In this document: in pieces, positions 53,476 to 61,830 of the stretch | Numbering within the stretch: position 1 is the first letter of the stretch | Layout: each line of letters opens with the position of its first letter | Made by a program: the position numbers and the translations under genes | Notes under the pieces: model-generated | Databases searched by the model: none | What the model saw: only the letters and a program-made list of their open reading frames with translations | What the model was told of the DNA's origin: nothing | DNA from: Acholoe squamosa | Taxonomy: Eukaryota > Annelida > Polychaeta > Phyllodocida > Polynoidae | Direction of reading: 5' to 3' | NCBI GenBank assembly: GCA_949317995.1 | Contig: OX439041.1 | Span: 17,577,501-17,641,500 of the forward strand | DNA: 64,000 nt

Positions 53476-54676
53476 CAACCAGGCCCATAGGTCGGGTAGC
53501 CAGGCAGCCACAACGGCGACTCCAGCCACCACCACCTCTACACCTGCACCCGCGGAACAACGCCCGGGCGAAGCCACTGGCAGCCAGGATGGTGGGGGCG
53601 AACTCTTCGCTCCCCCATCTGGGTATTCTTCTTGGTGGGCCGGAGAGGGATCTTCCGGCAAGCGCCCCACGTATAGTGAGTACGCGGCGAAGTTCCCCGC
53701 TATGGGACCAGCCGGACCCGAGTCGCAGGTCCTTACCTCCCTGGGCCGGACCAAACCCCGTGGTAGAGGCCGTGGTGGGCTGGAGTCCACCCGAGCTTCC
53801 CCGGGCGGTGGCCGAGGCCGGGGCGGTCTTACGGTTGAGGGCCCGTCTGCTCCTCCAGCAGGTACTCCACCTGCCCCAGTGGAAGCCACCGCGCCTCCAC
53901 CAGTCATTGCTCCACCAACGGGCCCTCGGGTACCCCTGATGGAGTTAATTTCGGATACGCTGTCAGGTCTTCAGGATCCGAACACGTTTGTTGACCACAG
54001 AGATGTCCAAACGGTTCACATCCAGAATGAGCTGATGGCGGAGTGGCAGGCATTGCACCGCCAGAAGTCAGTCGACTACTGGCGGGCGATGACTGAAGCC
54101 ACCCTCAATCTGGTATACGAAATCCAGAAGAGGGAGGAAGACAAGCTCAGGCAGCTGGAGAAGGACAGAGTCCAGGAGGCTCTCGAATCCTGCCGGCGTC
54201 AGCAAAAGGAAGCCGAAAAGCTTAAGGAGTTTCACCAAGCTGAAAACGCCAGATACATCCATAGGTTTAAGGAGGCTGACCTCAAGTTTTTCCTGGCATT
54301 CGGGAAACATCTGGAGGAGTGGGACGGCTTACCGTCGTCCCTTATCTTCATACCAGATGTACCCCCGGATGCCCCGCCAGCCCCGGCTACTCCACCGGTT
54401 CTGGCCACTCCACCGGTCCCGGCTGCTCCGCCAGTTCCGGCAGCTCTCCTGCTCCCGCCCCCTACCGTCACCCGGACTGTTACAACTGCCACGGTCGCTT
54501 CACCAGCATCCGAGGCAATGGACAGTCCATCCGCGGTGATGAGGGCCTTGAGCTTGGAGGGCGATACGCCCAGCGAGGCTTCCGCGGCGCTCTCTACGAG
54601 CAGCTGTAGCAGCTCAGCTCCATCTGCCTCAATGGAGTCGGCTGAGAAGATGGACACGGATCCGGAAGATCTTTAA
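53468..54676 (+). CDS. Gypsy ORF4: Pro/Thr-rich coiled-coil protein
   Basis: 402 residues from ATG 53468, which overlaps the ORF3 stop in ATGCCTAG; the frame is open upstream to 53414. Residues 1-150 are low-complexity Pro/Ala/Thr/Gly. Residues 155-300 are helical with a charged coiled coil (about 216-263, KREEDKLRQLEKDRVQEALE) that resembles the trimerisation style of structural proteins but fits no family I know. The Pro/Val/Ala repeats PPVPAAPPVPA and PPVLATPPVPA lead to an acidic, Ser-rich end. The 8-base stop/start overlap suggests termination-reinitiation coupling with ORF3. Confidence 0.75.
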   Translation: MPSNQAHRSGSQAATTATPATTTSTPAPAEQRPGEATGSQDGGGELFAPPSGYSSWWAGEGSSGKRPTYSEYAAKFPAMGPAGPESQVLTSLGRTKPRGRGRGGLESTRASPGGGRGRGGLTVEGPSAPPAGTPPAPVEATAPPPVIAPPTGPRVPLMELISDTLSGLQDPNTFVDHRDVQTVHIQNELMAEWQALHRQKSVDYWRAMTEATLNLVYEIQKREEDKLRQLEKDRVQEALESCRRQQKEAEKLKEFHQAENARYIHRFKEADLKFFLAFGKHLEEWDGLPSSLIFIPDVPPDAPPAPATPPVLATPPVPAAPPVPAALLLPPPTVTRTVTTATVASPASEAMDSPSAVMRALSLEGDTPSEASAALSTSSCSSSAPSASMESAEKMDTDPEDL

Positions 54677-55458
54677 GTGTCCATCTGACGGTGTCTCCTT
54701 TGTACCCGAGGGTAAAAGCATTTAATATGCCAGAGGCACTGTTCCTTACGCTGGACTCCTGATATCTGGAACGTAACCTGCAGCGAAGATGGACGCTAAA
54801 CCCGACACACCAAAAAGGGATTACCACACCTACCCGGGGCTCCATCTTCCCATCTTCATCAGGGCACATCACAACAGCAACGTGGCTTGCCACCACACAT
54901 ATGTCGCCGGATGGAGCTGCAGAAACCAGTCGTTCCAGATTCGCTGGAAGTCCGGTATATTGTAAGGGTGATCCTGCTACCCTGGTAGGACACCTCTATT
55001 TGTCAGTATTATTATTTTTGTATAAATATATTTTTATACCAAATATATATTTTTGTAATTAAAACAAACAAATTTTTCTCTCGGGTTATCTACCCCACCT
55101 CGGGTCGGTTAGTTAATACTGTAAAATTTTATTCATATCGCCTGATTACTCGTCTACGACTTTTTAATGCGTCTTGTTCATAATAATAACACTATTGTAA
55201 CACTGTTACTACACATCACCATAGGTCGATGGTGCATAAGGCGCCACTTCCTATTTGTTATTATTAATTACCACTACTTCGGGTTATATGCGACGATGCC
55301 TCATTATGTACATATTATTTATAATGCCCCTAAATGTTCTATATGCTATACGAACTGTATATATAGACTTACCTATTTGTGTATAATATTATTGTATAAA
55401 GCTAACAATAGGTATTTGTTAATTACACCCAACCCTAGGTATAGTCTAGTGGGGGTGG
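54677..55458 (+). other. Gypsy 3' untranslated region with polypurine tract
   Basis: Non-coding and increasingly AT-rich. The last bases before the 3' LTR, AGTGGGGGTGG (55448-55458), are a purine-rich tract suitable for plus-strand priming. A 98-codon frame inside (55167-55463) has no recognisable content. Confidence 0.7.
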
Positions 55459-55823
55459 TGTAGGGGCCGGTATCGTCGTATATATATTAGTGCCGTTCAT
55501 CCGAGAGACGTGTTCGTGTGGTGCCTGTTCCTTCTATGCCAGCTAGGTGTCGCTTTGTGATACCCCGTTGGTACAAGAGGGGGCGGCACCATGCCTCGCG
55601 TCCAGCTCCTACTAAGGAGCCGGACGAGCGGCAGAAGGTGACTGGATCTAGTCCAGTCCAGATGCGCAGCCTAACCTGTAGACTAGAGTGGAATAAAGTC
55701 CTACCCGAGAGGTAGGGGTTTCTGGGGCTTTGCCCAACCCGAACTACTCGTGTTGTGTTGGTATTTCTAGTGGTAAGCGAGCCAAAGAGCCACCCAACAT
55801 ATAAGTCAATACGAACCATTACA
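55459..55823 (+). repeat. 3' LTR of the Gypsy element
   Basis: Identical to 37137-37501 except for T instead of C at 55663. AATAAA at 55692-55697. Followed by the second copy of the target duplication ATAT (55824-55827). Confidence 0.97.
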
Positions 55824-55827
55824 ATAT

Positions 55828-56391
55828 CAAAGGACTACGAAAAAAATCAAAGAAATAGGGAAAGCATTGAAAGTTTATGTTTATTGCGGAACTATGTTTC
55901 ATGTAAGCAGTAGAAAATTATTTTGGTTTGCTTCAGATCTTCTAAAAGTTAATCGATCTGACATATTAGACGATTTGCTTTGTACAAAACACAGCATATC
56001 TGCTTATTGTGATTATCTCTGTTATTCGGATAATGAACTACAAAATAAAATAACTGATATGTTACAAGATTTAGACCTTAATGCAGAAATTGTTAAGTTT
56101 CGCTGCGGAGGGTGTGGGAAATATCATACTTTTGATAAAAATAAAAAAATTAGAACATTAAAAGTAACATATATGCTGTGTTGTGCTTGTCCAGTTAATT
56201 ATAAATGTTACAGTAGTTTTAAGTTTGCTTCATACAGTACTCATTATCGGAAAGGTATAGCATGTTATGATTGTGGCATGAAATGGAAAAAAGCAAAGCC
56301 AATATGTAGTCCTGAATTTTGTTCATGGCTAAGAAAAAAATTCAGAAGCTTAAGAAAAAAAACTATAAAAAATGCATTACATTATTATTAA
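55828..56391 (+). pseudogene. RING-like gene A, 3' part, after the LTR element
   Basis: Continues in frame the gene cut at 37136 and adds 187 codons. It contains a Cys-rich module FRCGGCGKYH, MLCCACPVNYKCY, then IACYDCGMKWKKAKPIC and a basic tail. The same spacing pattern (CxxC, CC, C, then CxxCxxKW and a KKPI or KAKPI motif) is found in the intact neighbour at 56722-57576, so the two are paralogues. RING-like or treble-clef zinc binding is inferred from the cysteines. Whether the 3' fragment is translated alone is unknown. Confidence 0.75.
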
Positions 56392-56721
56392 AGTTTAAGA
56401 AATATAAGCATGTAAAAAAACTACTGTGTGATAACTTCTAACAGGTATCCTTTATTACATAAGAGTATATAACCTGTAAGTTCGGTGTTTAGTTAGGCAC
56501 TGTGACATTTCAGGTTAAGAACCTTAAAACAGAACATTCTGTACCATATTTATCAAACAAGTTTTGATATATAAAGTCTATTGAAGATAATATGCCTTTA
56601 CCATATTTGTTGTTGGATAAGGGTTGAAATAAAGAGGATTTATTGAGTAGATATAAAGTGTCAAGTTTTGAGAAGAGATTTCACAGTAAGTTATATCAGA
56701 AAAAAATTGCTGATATGAAAG
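56392..56721 (+). other. Intergenic AT-rich spacer between the RING-like paralogues
   Basis: 330 bp without an open frame of note, likely containing the poly(A) site of gene A and the promoter of gene B (TATATAA-like sequences near 56570). Nothing else recognised. Confidence 0.4.
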
Positions 56722-57576
56722 ATGACAATTAAAGTTAATGTTGGTTTGCTTTTAAGTCGTGTTTATTACTTAGAAGCTATGTTGACTTTCACTGGTGGTA
56801 AAATAGATGATTTAATAGATGTCAGTTTCCCTGTTCAGAATTATATGAGTGTAACAGAAGCTAAACATATATTTACAGCGCTTTCTTTGATTCAGCCATT
56901 TTCATCTTTAAAAGAAATAAGAGTAGAAGCTTTATGCTTTTTCTCTGATTTCTTTCAGTCTTCATATCTTTTAGAAGAAATAATGAAGATTGTTTTATCT
57001 GATGTCATGTTATTGCCTAGAATTATTAAAATGTGCTGTATTTTTTTAAAATATACAGATTTTTATTATAGAATAAAGGATTTTTCATGTTTTATTTTAG
57101 AAATTTCATATTTTGAACATGTAATAGAATTGATGAAACCTGCTCACAAAAAACATTACTTGAATGTTAATCCTAATGATTATGTTTTAAGTCCTTTGAA
57201 GAAAAAAATAAGAGATCAAATAAGAAAAAAAGAACATAAAATGTCTATTCTTTATATGTTTTGTAAACTTTGTTCTTCAGAGCTGATAATTTCTTCTAAC
57301 AGCACAAATGTTACTTACATTCATTGTTGTATGCAACCTGTTCATATAAAATGTTTAGAATTTTTCTTTATGAAAACGAATCATAAAATAAAAAAGTGTA
57401 AATATTGCGATGTTAAATGGTTTGAAAAGAAGCCAATATATAGGTATGAAAAAGATATATTATTATGGTTATCAAAAAAATCAGAATCATGCTCTTCTTT
57501 GAAGAAAGACAAGTTACCTAAAATGGCTTTACTTGAAAATAAAAATGTTGAAAAATATAACAGTGTTATGTTATGA
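56722..57576 (+). CDS. RING-like gene B, 284 aa, paralogue of gene A
   Basis: Intact. Residues 1-170 are helical and hydrophobic (AEAKHIFTALSLIQPF-like packing; LCFFSDFFQSSYLLEEIMKI). The FFSDFFQSSYLLEE segment resembles FFASFFQSDFLFNY of gene A. Residues about 180-236 are Cys/His-rich: CKLCSSEL, IHCCMQPVHIKCLEFFF, KKCKYCDVKWFEKKPIY, which can be read as a RING/treble-clef zinc domain. A basic tail follows. RING-type proteins in viruses often act as ubiquitin ligases, which would be inference here. Stop at 57576; the virion-like gene starts 100 bp later. Confidence 0.7.
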   Translation: MTIKVNVGLLLSRVYYLEAMLTFTGGKIDDLIDVSFPVQNYMSVTEAKHIFTALSLIQPFSSLKEIRVEALCFFSDFFQSSYLLEEIMKIVLSDVMLLPRIIKMCCIFLKYTDFYYRIKDFSCFILEISYFEHVIELMKPAHKKHYLNVNPNDYVLSPLKKKIRDQIRKKEHKMSILYMFCKLCSSELIISSNSTNVTYIHCCMQPVHIKCLEFFFMKTNHKIKKCKYCDVKWFEKKPIYRYEKDILLWLSKKSESCSSLKKDKLPKMALLENKNVEKYNSVML

Positions 57577-57676
57577 TGTTATATAATGTTTTCAATTATG
57601 AAATTAATAAATATTTTTTAAGTTTAATTTCTTTGAGATAATCAAAAAAGTATATATCATATAAGTAAAAAAAGAA

Positions 57677-58606
57677 ATGTCAATTTCCTCTCCTTTTTAC
57701 GTGAATTTACCTTCTAATACTATTCACCCCTCCAGGGAAAACAAAACAAGTTCTTATTATGTAAATTTACCTTCAACTATTACATTGAAAGGGGAATGGG
57801 AGGTTGGAGTGGTGGAAGTTAATATACCTATTTCTTGGTATAATTTTCCTGAAAGACCAGAACGAAATAGAACTATAATAGTGGAAAGAAATTTTTTTAA
57901 ATTTAAAAAAAATGTGTTCATAGCAAATTCTGCAAGTGATGTTACCTTAGAGAAAAGGTTCATAGTAGAAAGAATTCCTTATGGAAATTATAATTCTATT
58001 AATAACCTTATTGGAACTATAAATTCTGTTTTAGAAAAAATTGATATTTATCCTGATGATGTTTTCTTTAAAAAAGAGCGAAAACCTTTTATGAAAATAG
58101 AACCACAAAATTTAAAACCTATTCTTAAAGTAGGAAAAGGAGACGTAGTAACTTTTTCTTGCGATTTGTCTTCTTTGTTAAGATTAGATTTACATGAAAA
58201 AGCTGAGAAAAAAGAAGGAAACACTGTGTCTTTCATAGGACCTCCTTTAGAAAATTTTGAAGAATATAAAAAAATAGCATCAAATTTAGGACCAAATGAA
58301 TATGAAAATTTCATAGCGGGTGGGGTTCCTAATTTGCATTACATAGCATCTAATATTTATATTTATAGTAACATAGTTTGTAATGAAGTAGTAGGAAACA
58401 AACAAGTTCCACTTTTAAGAACAATAAGATGCACAGGAAGCTTTGGTGATGACATAACAGAAGTTTTTGTTACTCCATATTATAAAAAACTTAAAAGAAA
58501 TGAAATACAAGAAATTCAAATAACTGTCTGTGATGACTTAGGAGATCTTGTTAAATTTGAATACGGAACAGTGTTTTTGGTTTTACATTTCAGACCGCTA
58601 GTCTAA
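57677..58606 (+). CDS. Virion-like protein of Polinton/adintovirus-type elements (FYVxLPSN family)
   Basis: 309 residues. N-terminus SSPFYVNLPSNTIHPS, then YYVNLPSTITLKGEWEVGVV and EVNIPISWYNFPE; C-terminus EYGTVFLVLHFRP. I recognise this pattern (FYVxLPSN ... L.G.WEVGLxEI.xP..W ... LHFR) from a family of proteins that recurs beside protein-primed DNA polymerases in invertebrate genomes; the exact virion role is not known to me. The fold looks all-beta. Its stop overlaps the polymerase start in TAATG, so the two form a tight pair. Low Cys content and absence of a signal peptide fit a structural protein. Confidence 0.65.
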   Translation: MSISSPFYVNLPSNTIHPSRENKTSSYYVNLPSTITLKGEWEVGVVEVNIPISWYNFPERPERNRTIIVERNFFKFKKNVFIANSASDVTLEKRFIVERIPYGNYNSINNLIGTINSVLEKIDIYPDDVFFKKERKPFMKIEPQNLKPILKVGKGDVVTFSCDLSSLLRLDLHEKAEKKEGNTVSFIGPPLENFEEYKKIASNLGPNEYENFIAGGVPNLHYIASNIYIYSNIVCNEVVGNKQVPLLRTIRCTGSFGDDITEVFVTPYYKKLKRNEIQEIQITVCDDLGDLVKFEYGTVFLVLHFRPLV

Positions 58607-61600
58607 TGATTTATCGTCGTAGAGCATTAAAAAATCTTATCACAGAATATGATATCATTCCTAATTCTTTAAAATATGATCCTGATTTATTTCTGTTCAA
58701 AAATTTAAAAAAAGTGAAGAAAAAAATATTAAAAGTAAAGAAAGAAGAAGGTGGAGTTAAATTTCAGATAGGACTTTGCGTTATTTTAGGAAAATATAAC
58801 TTAGAAACTAATGAATATTTTCAAATAGAACCATGGTTTTTAAGTCCAGTTCAATTTGGTTTTGATTCTTTGAATTTAGAAGAAACAATCAGGTCTAGTT
58901 TTTCTATTATATTAGGATTTTTTGATTCTTTCCTTCACATGGGATCAGGATGGTTTCTTAAAAAAATCAAAGTTCTTAGAATTTCAATTTTTAAATATAA
59001 CCCTTTAGGAGGAAAAGAAAGACAAAAGACTAAAGACTTAATAGACAAAAAAAAATCAATTTTAAATATAAAAGGAACTGGTAATAAATGCTTTCTTTAT
59101 TCTGTTTTAGCTGGTCTACATAAAGTAACAAATAATTCAAATTTAGCAAAATCTTATGATATTTTTTTAAATGAATTGAATCTTTCTTTTATTACTTTTC
59201 CTGTGAAATTAAATGAAATATCACAATTTGAAAAAAAGAACAATCTAACAATAAATGTATTTGGTATGTTAGAAACAGAGCAAAAGATTATTCAACCTTT
59301 CCCTATGTATATTTCTACTAATTCGACTACTGTTTCTGAAGGAAGACATGTTGATTTATTATTATTTGATGATCACTACTATTTGATTAGGAATTTACAT
59401 AAGTTTATAAGACCTTTTTTTTGGAAAAAAACTAGATATTTTTGTTACAAATGCTTGATATCTTTTTGCTCAGAAAAAAAATATAAGTCCCACATAACTC
59501 AGAATTGTAATAAAAATCCTTACGTAGGACAAGGATACTATATGCCACCTACAGGTTCACATCTTAATTTTTCAGATTTCAAAAATAAAGTAAAAAGTCC
59601 TTTTATCATTTATGCAGATTTTGAATGTTATAATTATAAAATGAAAGAACCAATTTATAAAGGTAAATCTTTATGTGAACGCGAACATAAATTAAATGCT
59701 TTCGGTGCTATAATGGTGTCAAAATATAAAGAATACAATCAAGATCCATTCATATATGTAGGAAAAAATGTCATATCAAATTTTGTCTCTTATTTATATC
59801 AAAAAAGAGCTGAAATATCTTATATTTTACACCATAAAAGAGAACCTATGAAATTAACTCCTCAGGATATTTCTCATATAGCTAAGCAGAGAAAATGTTA
59901 CGTTTGTGGGGTTTCATTGACTCGTAAAGGTATACGTAAAGTTTTAGATCATTCTCATATAGGGCGAGAAGGTAAAGGGAGAGACATAAACTATGCTTGT
60001 AACAGATGTAATCTTACTTATACGTCTTTAAGGATGGATAAATTAAAAATACCTATTGTTATTCATAATAGCATGAACTATGACACTCATTTTCTTATTC
60101 AAAAATTATATAAATATGTGGACGAGAAAAATATATCTGTTATAGCAAAAGCGTCAGAAAAATTTTTGACTTTAAGTTTTGAAAATTTTCGTTTCATAGA
60201 TTCTTTTCAATTTCTTCCTACTTCTTTAGCTAAATTAGCAAATCTAATGAATGAAAAAGGAACTGATGACTTCTATGAAACAAAGAAGCATTTAAAAGAT
60301 AAAAAATTATTACCTTATGTTATCCGTAAAGGAGTTATGTGTTATGATTACATAAATTCATGGAGTGTTTTGAAAGAAAAAAAATTGCCTGCAAGAAAAT
60401 ATTTTTATTCTTCTTTAACAAAAGAACACATTTCTAGCGAAGATTACCAGCATGCTCTTTTTATGTTCGAAGCTTTCAAATGCAAGAACCTAAAAGATTA
60501 TTTGAGAGAATATTTAAAAATAGACGTTTTGCTTTTATGTGACGTGTTCGAATCTTTCAGAGAAAAGGCTTTAGATTACTATGGATTAGATCCGTCACAT
60601 TTTCTTACTTCACCAAGCTTAAGTTATCAAGCCATGTTGAAATATACTGGGGTTAAATTAGATTTATTTTCGGACATAGAAATGTACAATTTCATAGAAA
60701 CAGGTGTAAGAGGAGGGATAACTAATGTTTCGCACAGGTATGCCATAGCAGAAGAACCTGATGAACATATTTTTTATATTGATTGCAATAATTTATATGG
60801 AAAATGTTTAGCAGATTTTTTACCTGTTTCTGATTTCAAATGGTTAGAAAAAAAAGAAATAAATAAATTAGAAATATGTAACATTCCAGACGATAATGAA
60901 ACAGGCTATATTATGGAAGTAACTCTATCTTATCCTGCAAACCTTCATGATAGACATAATTCTTTTCCTTTAGCACCAGAAAAATTAGAAATAAAAAAGG
61001 AAGATTTATCCACTTATGCTGAACAAGTACTCAAAGACATAGGAATTTCATATAAAAAAGGAGGAAAAAAATTAATATGTAATTTAAATCAAAAGGAAAA
61101 TTATGTTATACATTACCGTAACTTAAAGCTATATCTAAACCTAGGAATGAAAATTAAAAAAATACATAGAGTTCTTTCATTTAAACAAAAAGATTGGATG
61201 AAACCATACATCGATTTTAATACAACAAAAAGAACCTTAGCTACTTCTTCTTTTGACAAAGAATTTTTTAAACTTTTAATTAACAGCACTTTTGGGAAAA
61301 CGTTAGAAAATGTTAAGAAAAGATCAACTATGAAATTAACTTCTAATCCTTTAGTAAGTGAAAAACTTATAAGAAAACCAAATTTTAAATCACTACATAT
61401 CTTTCAAAAAGACTTCGTAGGTATACAATATAACAAAGAACGAATTCTTTTAAATAAACCTATATACATAGGATTTACAGTATTAGAACTATCAAAATTA
61501 TGGATGTTTAATTTTCATTATAATATCATGTTACCTGCTTTTTCAGAAAGCATTATTCAATTGTTATACACAGATACAGACTCATTCATTTATTATATTA

Positions 61601-61830
61601 AAGATGAACATTTCTTAAAAAAGATAAAAAATATTGAAAATTATTTTGATTTTTCTAATCTTAAAGAAAGTCATCCTTTATTTTCCTCTAAAAATATGAA
61701 AGTTTTAGGAAAATTCAAAGATGAAACAGGAGGGAAAAAAATAAAAGAATTTATAGCATTAAGACCTAAAATGTATTCTATTCTCAGAATAGGAATCGAT
61801 GTACAAGAGTCCCAGAGATATAAAAACTGA
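58606..61830 (+). CDS. Protein-primed-type family B DNA polymerase, 3' end truncated by a LINE
   Basis: 1074 codons, of which the last 10-15 are probably LINE sequence. Residues 150-270: a Cys/His module (NKCFLYSVLAG ... EGRHVDLLLFDDHYYLIRN) typical of the N-terminal extension of these polymerases. Residues 279-301: a Cys2His-type finger. Exonuclease: ADFECY (338-340 D/E), HNSMNYD (ExoII), YLKIDVLLLCD (ExoIII). An HNH/endonuclease VII-like insert (CYVCGVSL ... VLDHSHIG ... ACNRCN) sits at 431-470. Polymerase: DCNNLYG (motif A), LLINSTFGKTLEN (motif B), LLYTDTDSF (motif C, 988-993) and RPKMYS near 1055. Active-site residues are intact. The C-terminal end is missing because a LINE interrupts the gene at about 61780-61800. 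Confidence 0.9.
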   Translation: MIYRRRALKNLITEYDIIPNSLKYDPDLFLFKNLKKVKKKILKVKKEEGGVKFQIGLCVILGKYNLETNEYFQIEPWFLSPVQFGFDSLNLEETIRSSFSIILGFFDSFLHMGSGWFLKKIKVLRISIFKYNPLGGKERQKTKDLIDKKKSILNIKGTGNKCFLYSVLAGLHKVTNNSNLAKSYDIFLNELNLSFITFPVKLNEISQFEKKNNLTINVFGMLETEQKIIQPFPMYISTNSTTVSEGRHVDLLLFDDHYYLIRNLHKFIRPFFWKKTRYFCYKCLISFCSEKKYKSHITQNCNKNPYVGQGYYMPPTGSHLNFSDFKNKVKSPFIIYADFECYNYKMKEPIYKGKSLCEREHKLNAFGAIMVSKYKEYNQDPFIYVGKNVISNFVSYLYQKRAEISYILHHKREPMKLTPQDISHIAKQRKCYVCGVSLTRKGIRKVLDHSHIGREGKGRDINYACNRCNLTYTSLRMDKLKIPIVIHNSMNYDTHFLIQKLYKYVDEKNISVIAKASEKFLTLSFENFRFIDSFQFLPTSLAKLANLMNEKGTDDFYETKKHLKDKKLLPYVIRKGVMCYDYINSWSVLKEKKLPARKYFYSSLTKEHISSEDYQHALFMFEAFKCKNLKDYLREYLKIDVLLLCDVFESFREKALDYYGLDPSHFLTSPSLSYQAMLKYTGVKLDLFSDIEMYNFIETGVRGGITNVSHRYAIAEEPDEHIFYIDCNNLYGKCLADFLPVSDFKWLEKKEINKLEICNIPDDNETGYIMEVTLSYPANLHDRHNSFPLAPEKLEIKKEDLSTYAEQVLKDIGISYKKGGKKLICNLNQKENYVIHYRNLKLYLNLGMKIKKIHRVLSFKQKDWMKPYIDFNTTKRTLATSSFDKEFFKLLINSTFGKTLENVKKRSTMKLTSNPLVSEKLIRKPNFKSLHIFQKDFVGIQYNKERILLNKPIYIGFTVLELSKLWMFNFHYNIMLPAFSESIIQLLYTDTDSFIYYIKDEHFLKKIKNIENYFDFSNLKESHPLFSSKNMKVLGKFKDETGGKKIKEFIALRPKMYSILRIGIDVQESQRYKN

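Larger units (their letters stand above)
37137..55823 (+). mobile_element. Gypsy (Metaviridae) LTR retrotransposon carrying a nested LINE
   Basis: Flanked by two 365-bp LTRs that differ at one base (37341 C, 55663 T) and by a 4-bp ATAT target duplication. The order 5' LTR, primer site, gag, protease, RT, RNase H, integrase is that of Gypsy elements. Two further long ORFs lie between integrase and the 3' LTR. A 5.8-kb LINE is inserted in the integrase, so the element proper is about 12.9 kb, long for Gypsy. Near-identical LTRs indicate a recent insertion. The integrase is broken by the LINE and also has an Asp-to-Asn change, so this copy cannot integrate by itself. Confidence 0.95.

Noticed and set aside
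55167..55463. 98-codon frame just before the 3' LTR
   Set aside because: AT-rich, hydrophobic by composition, runs into the polypurine tract; no signal or domain that would support a small env-like protein.
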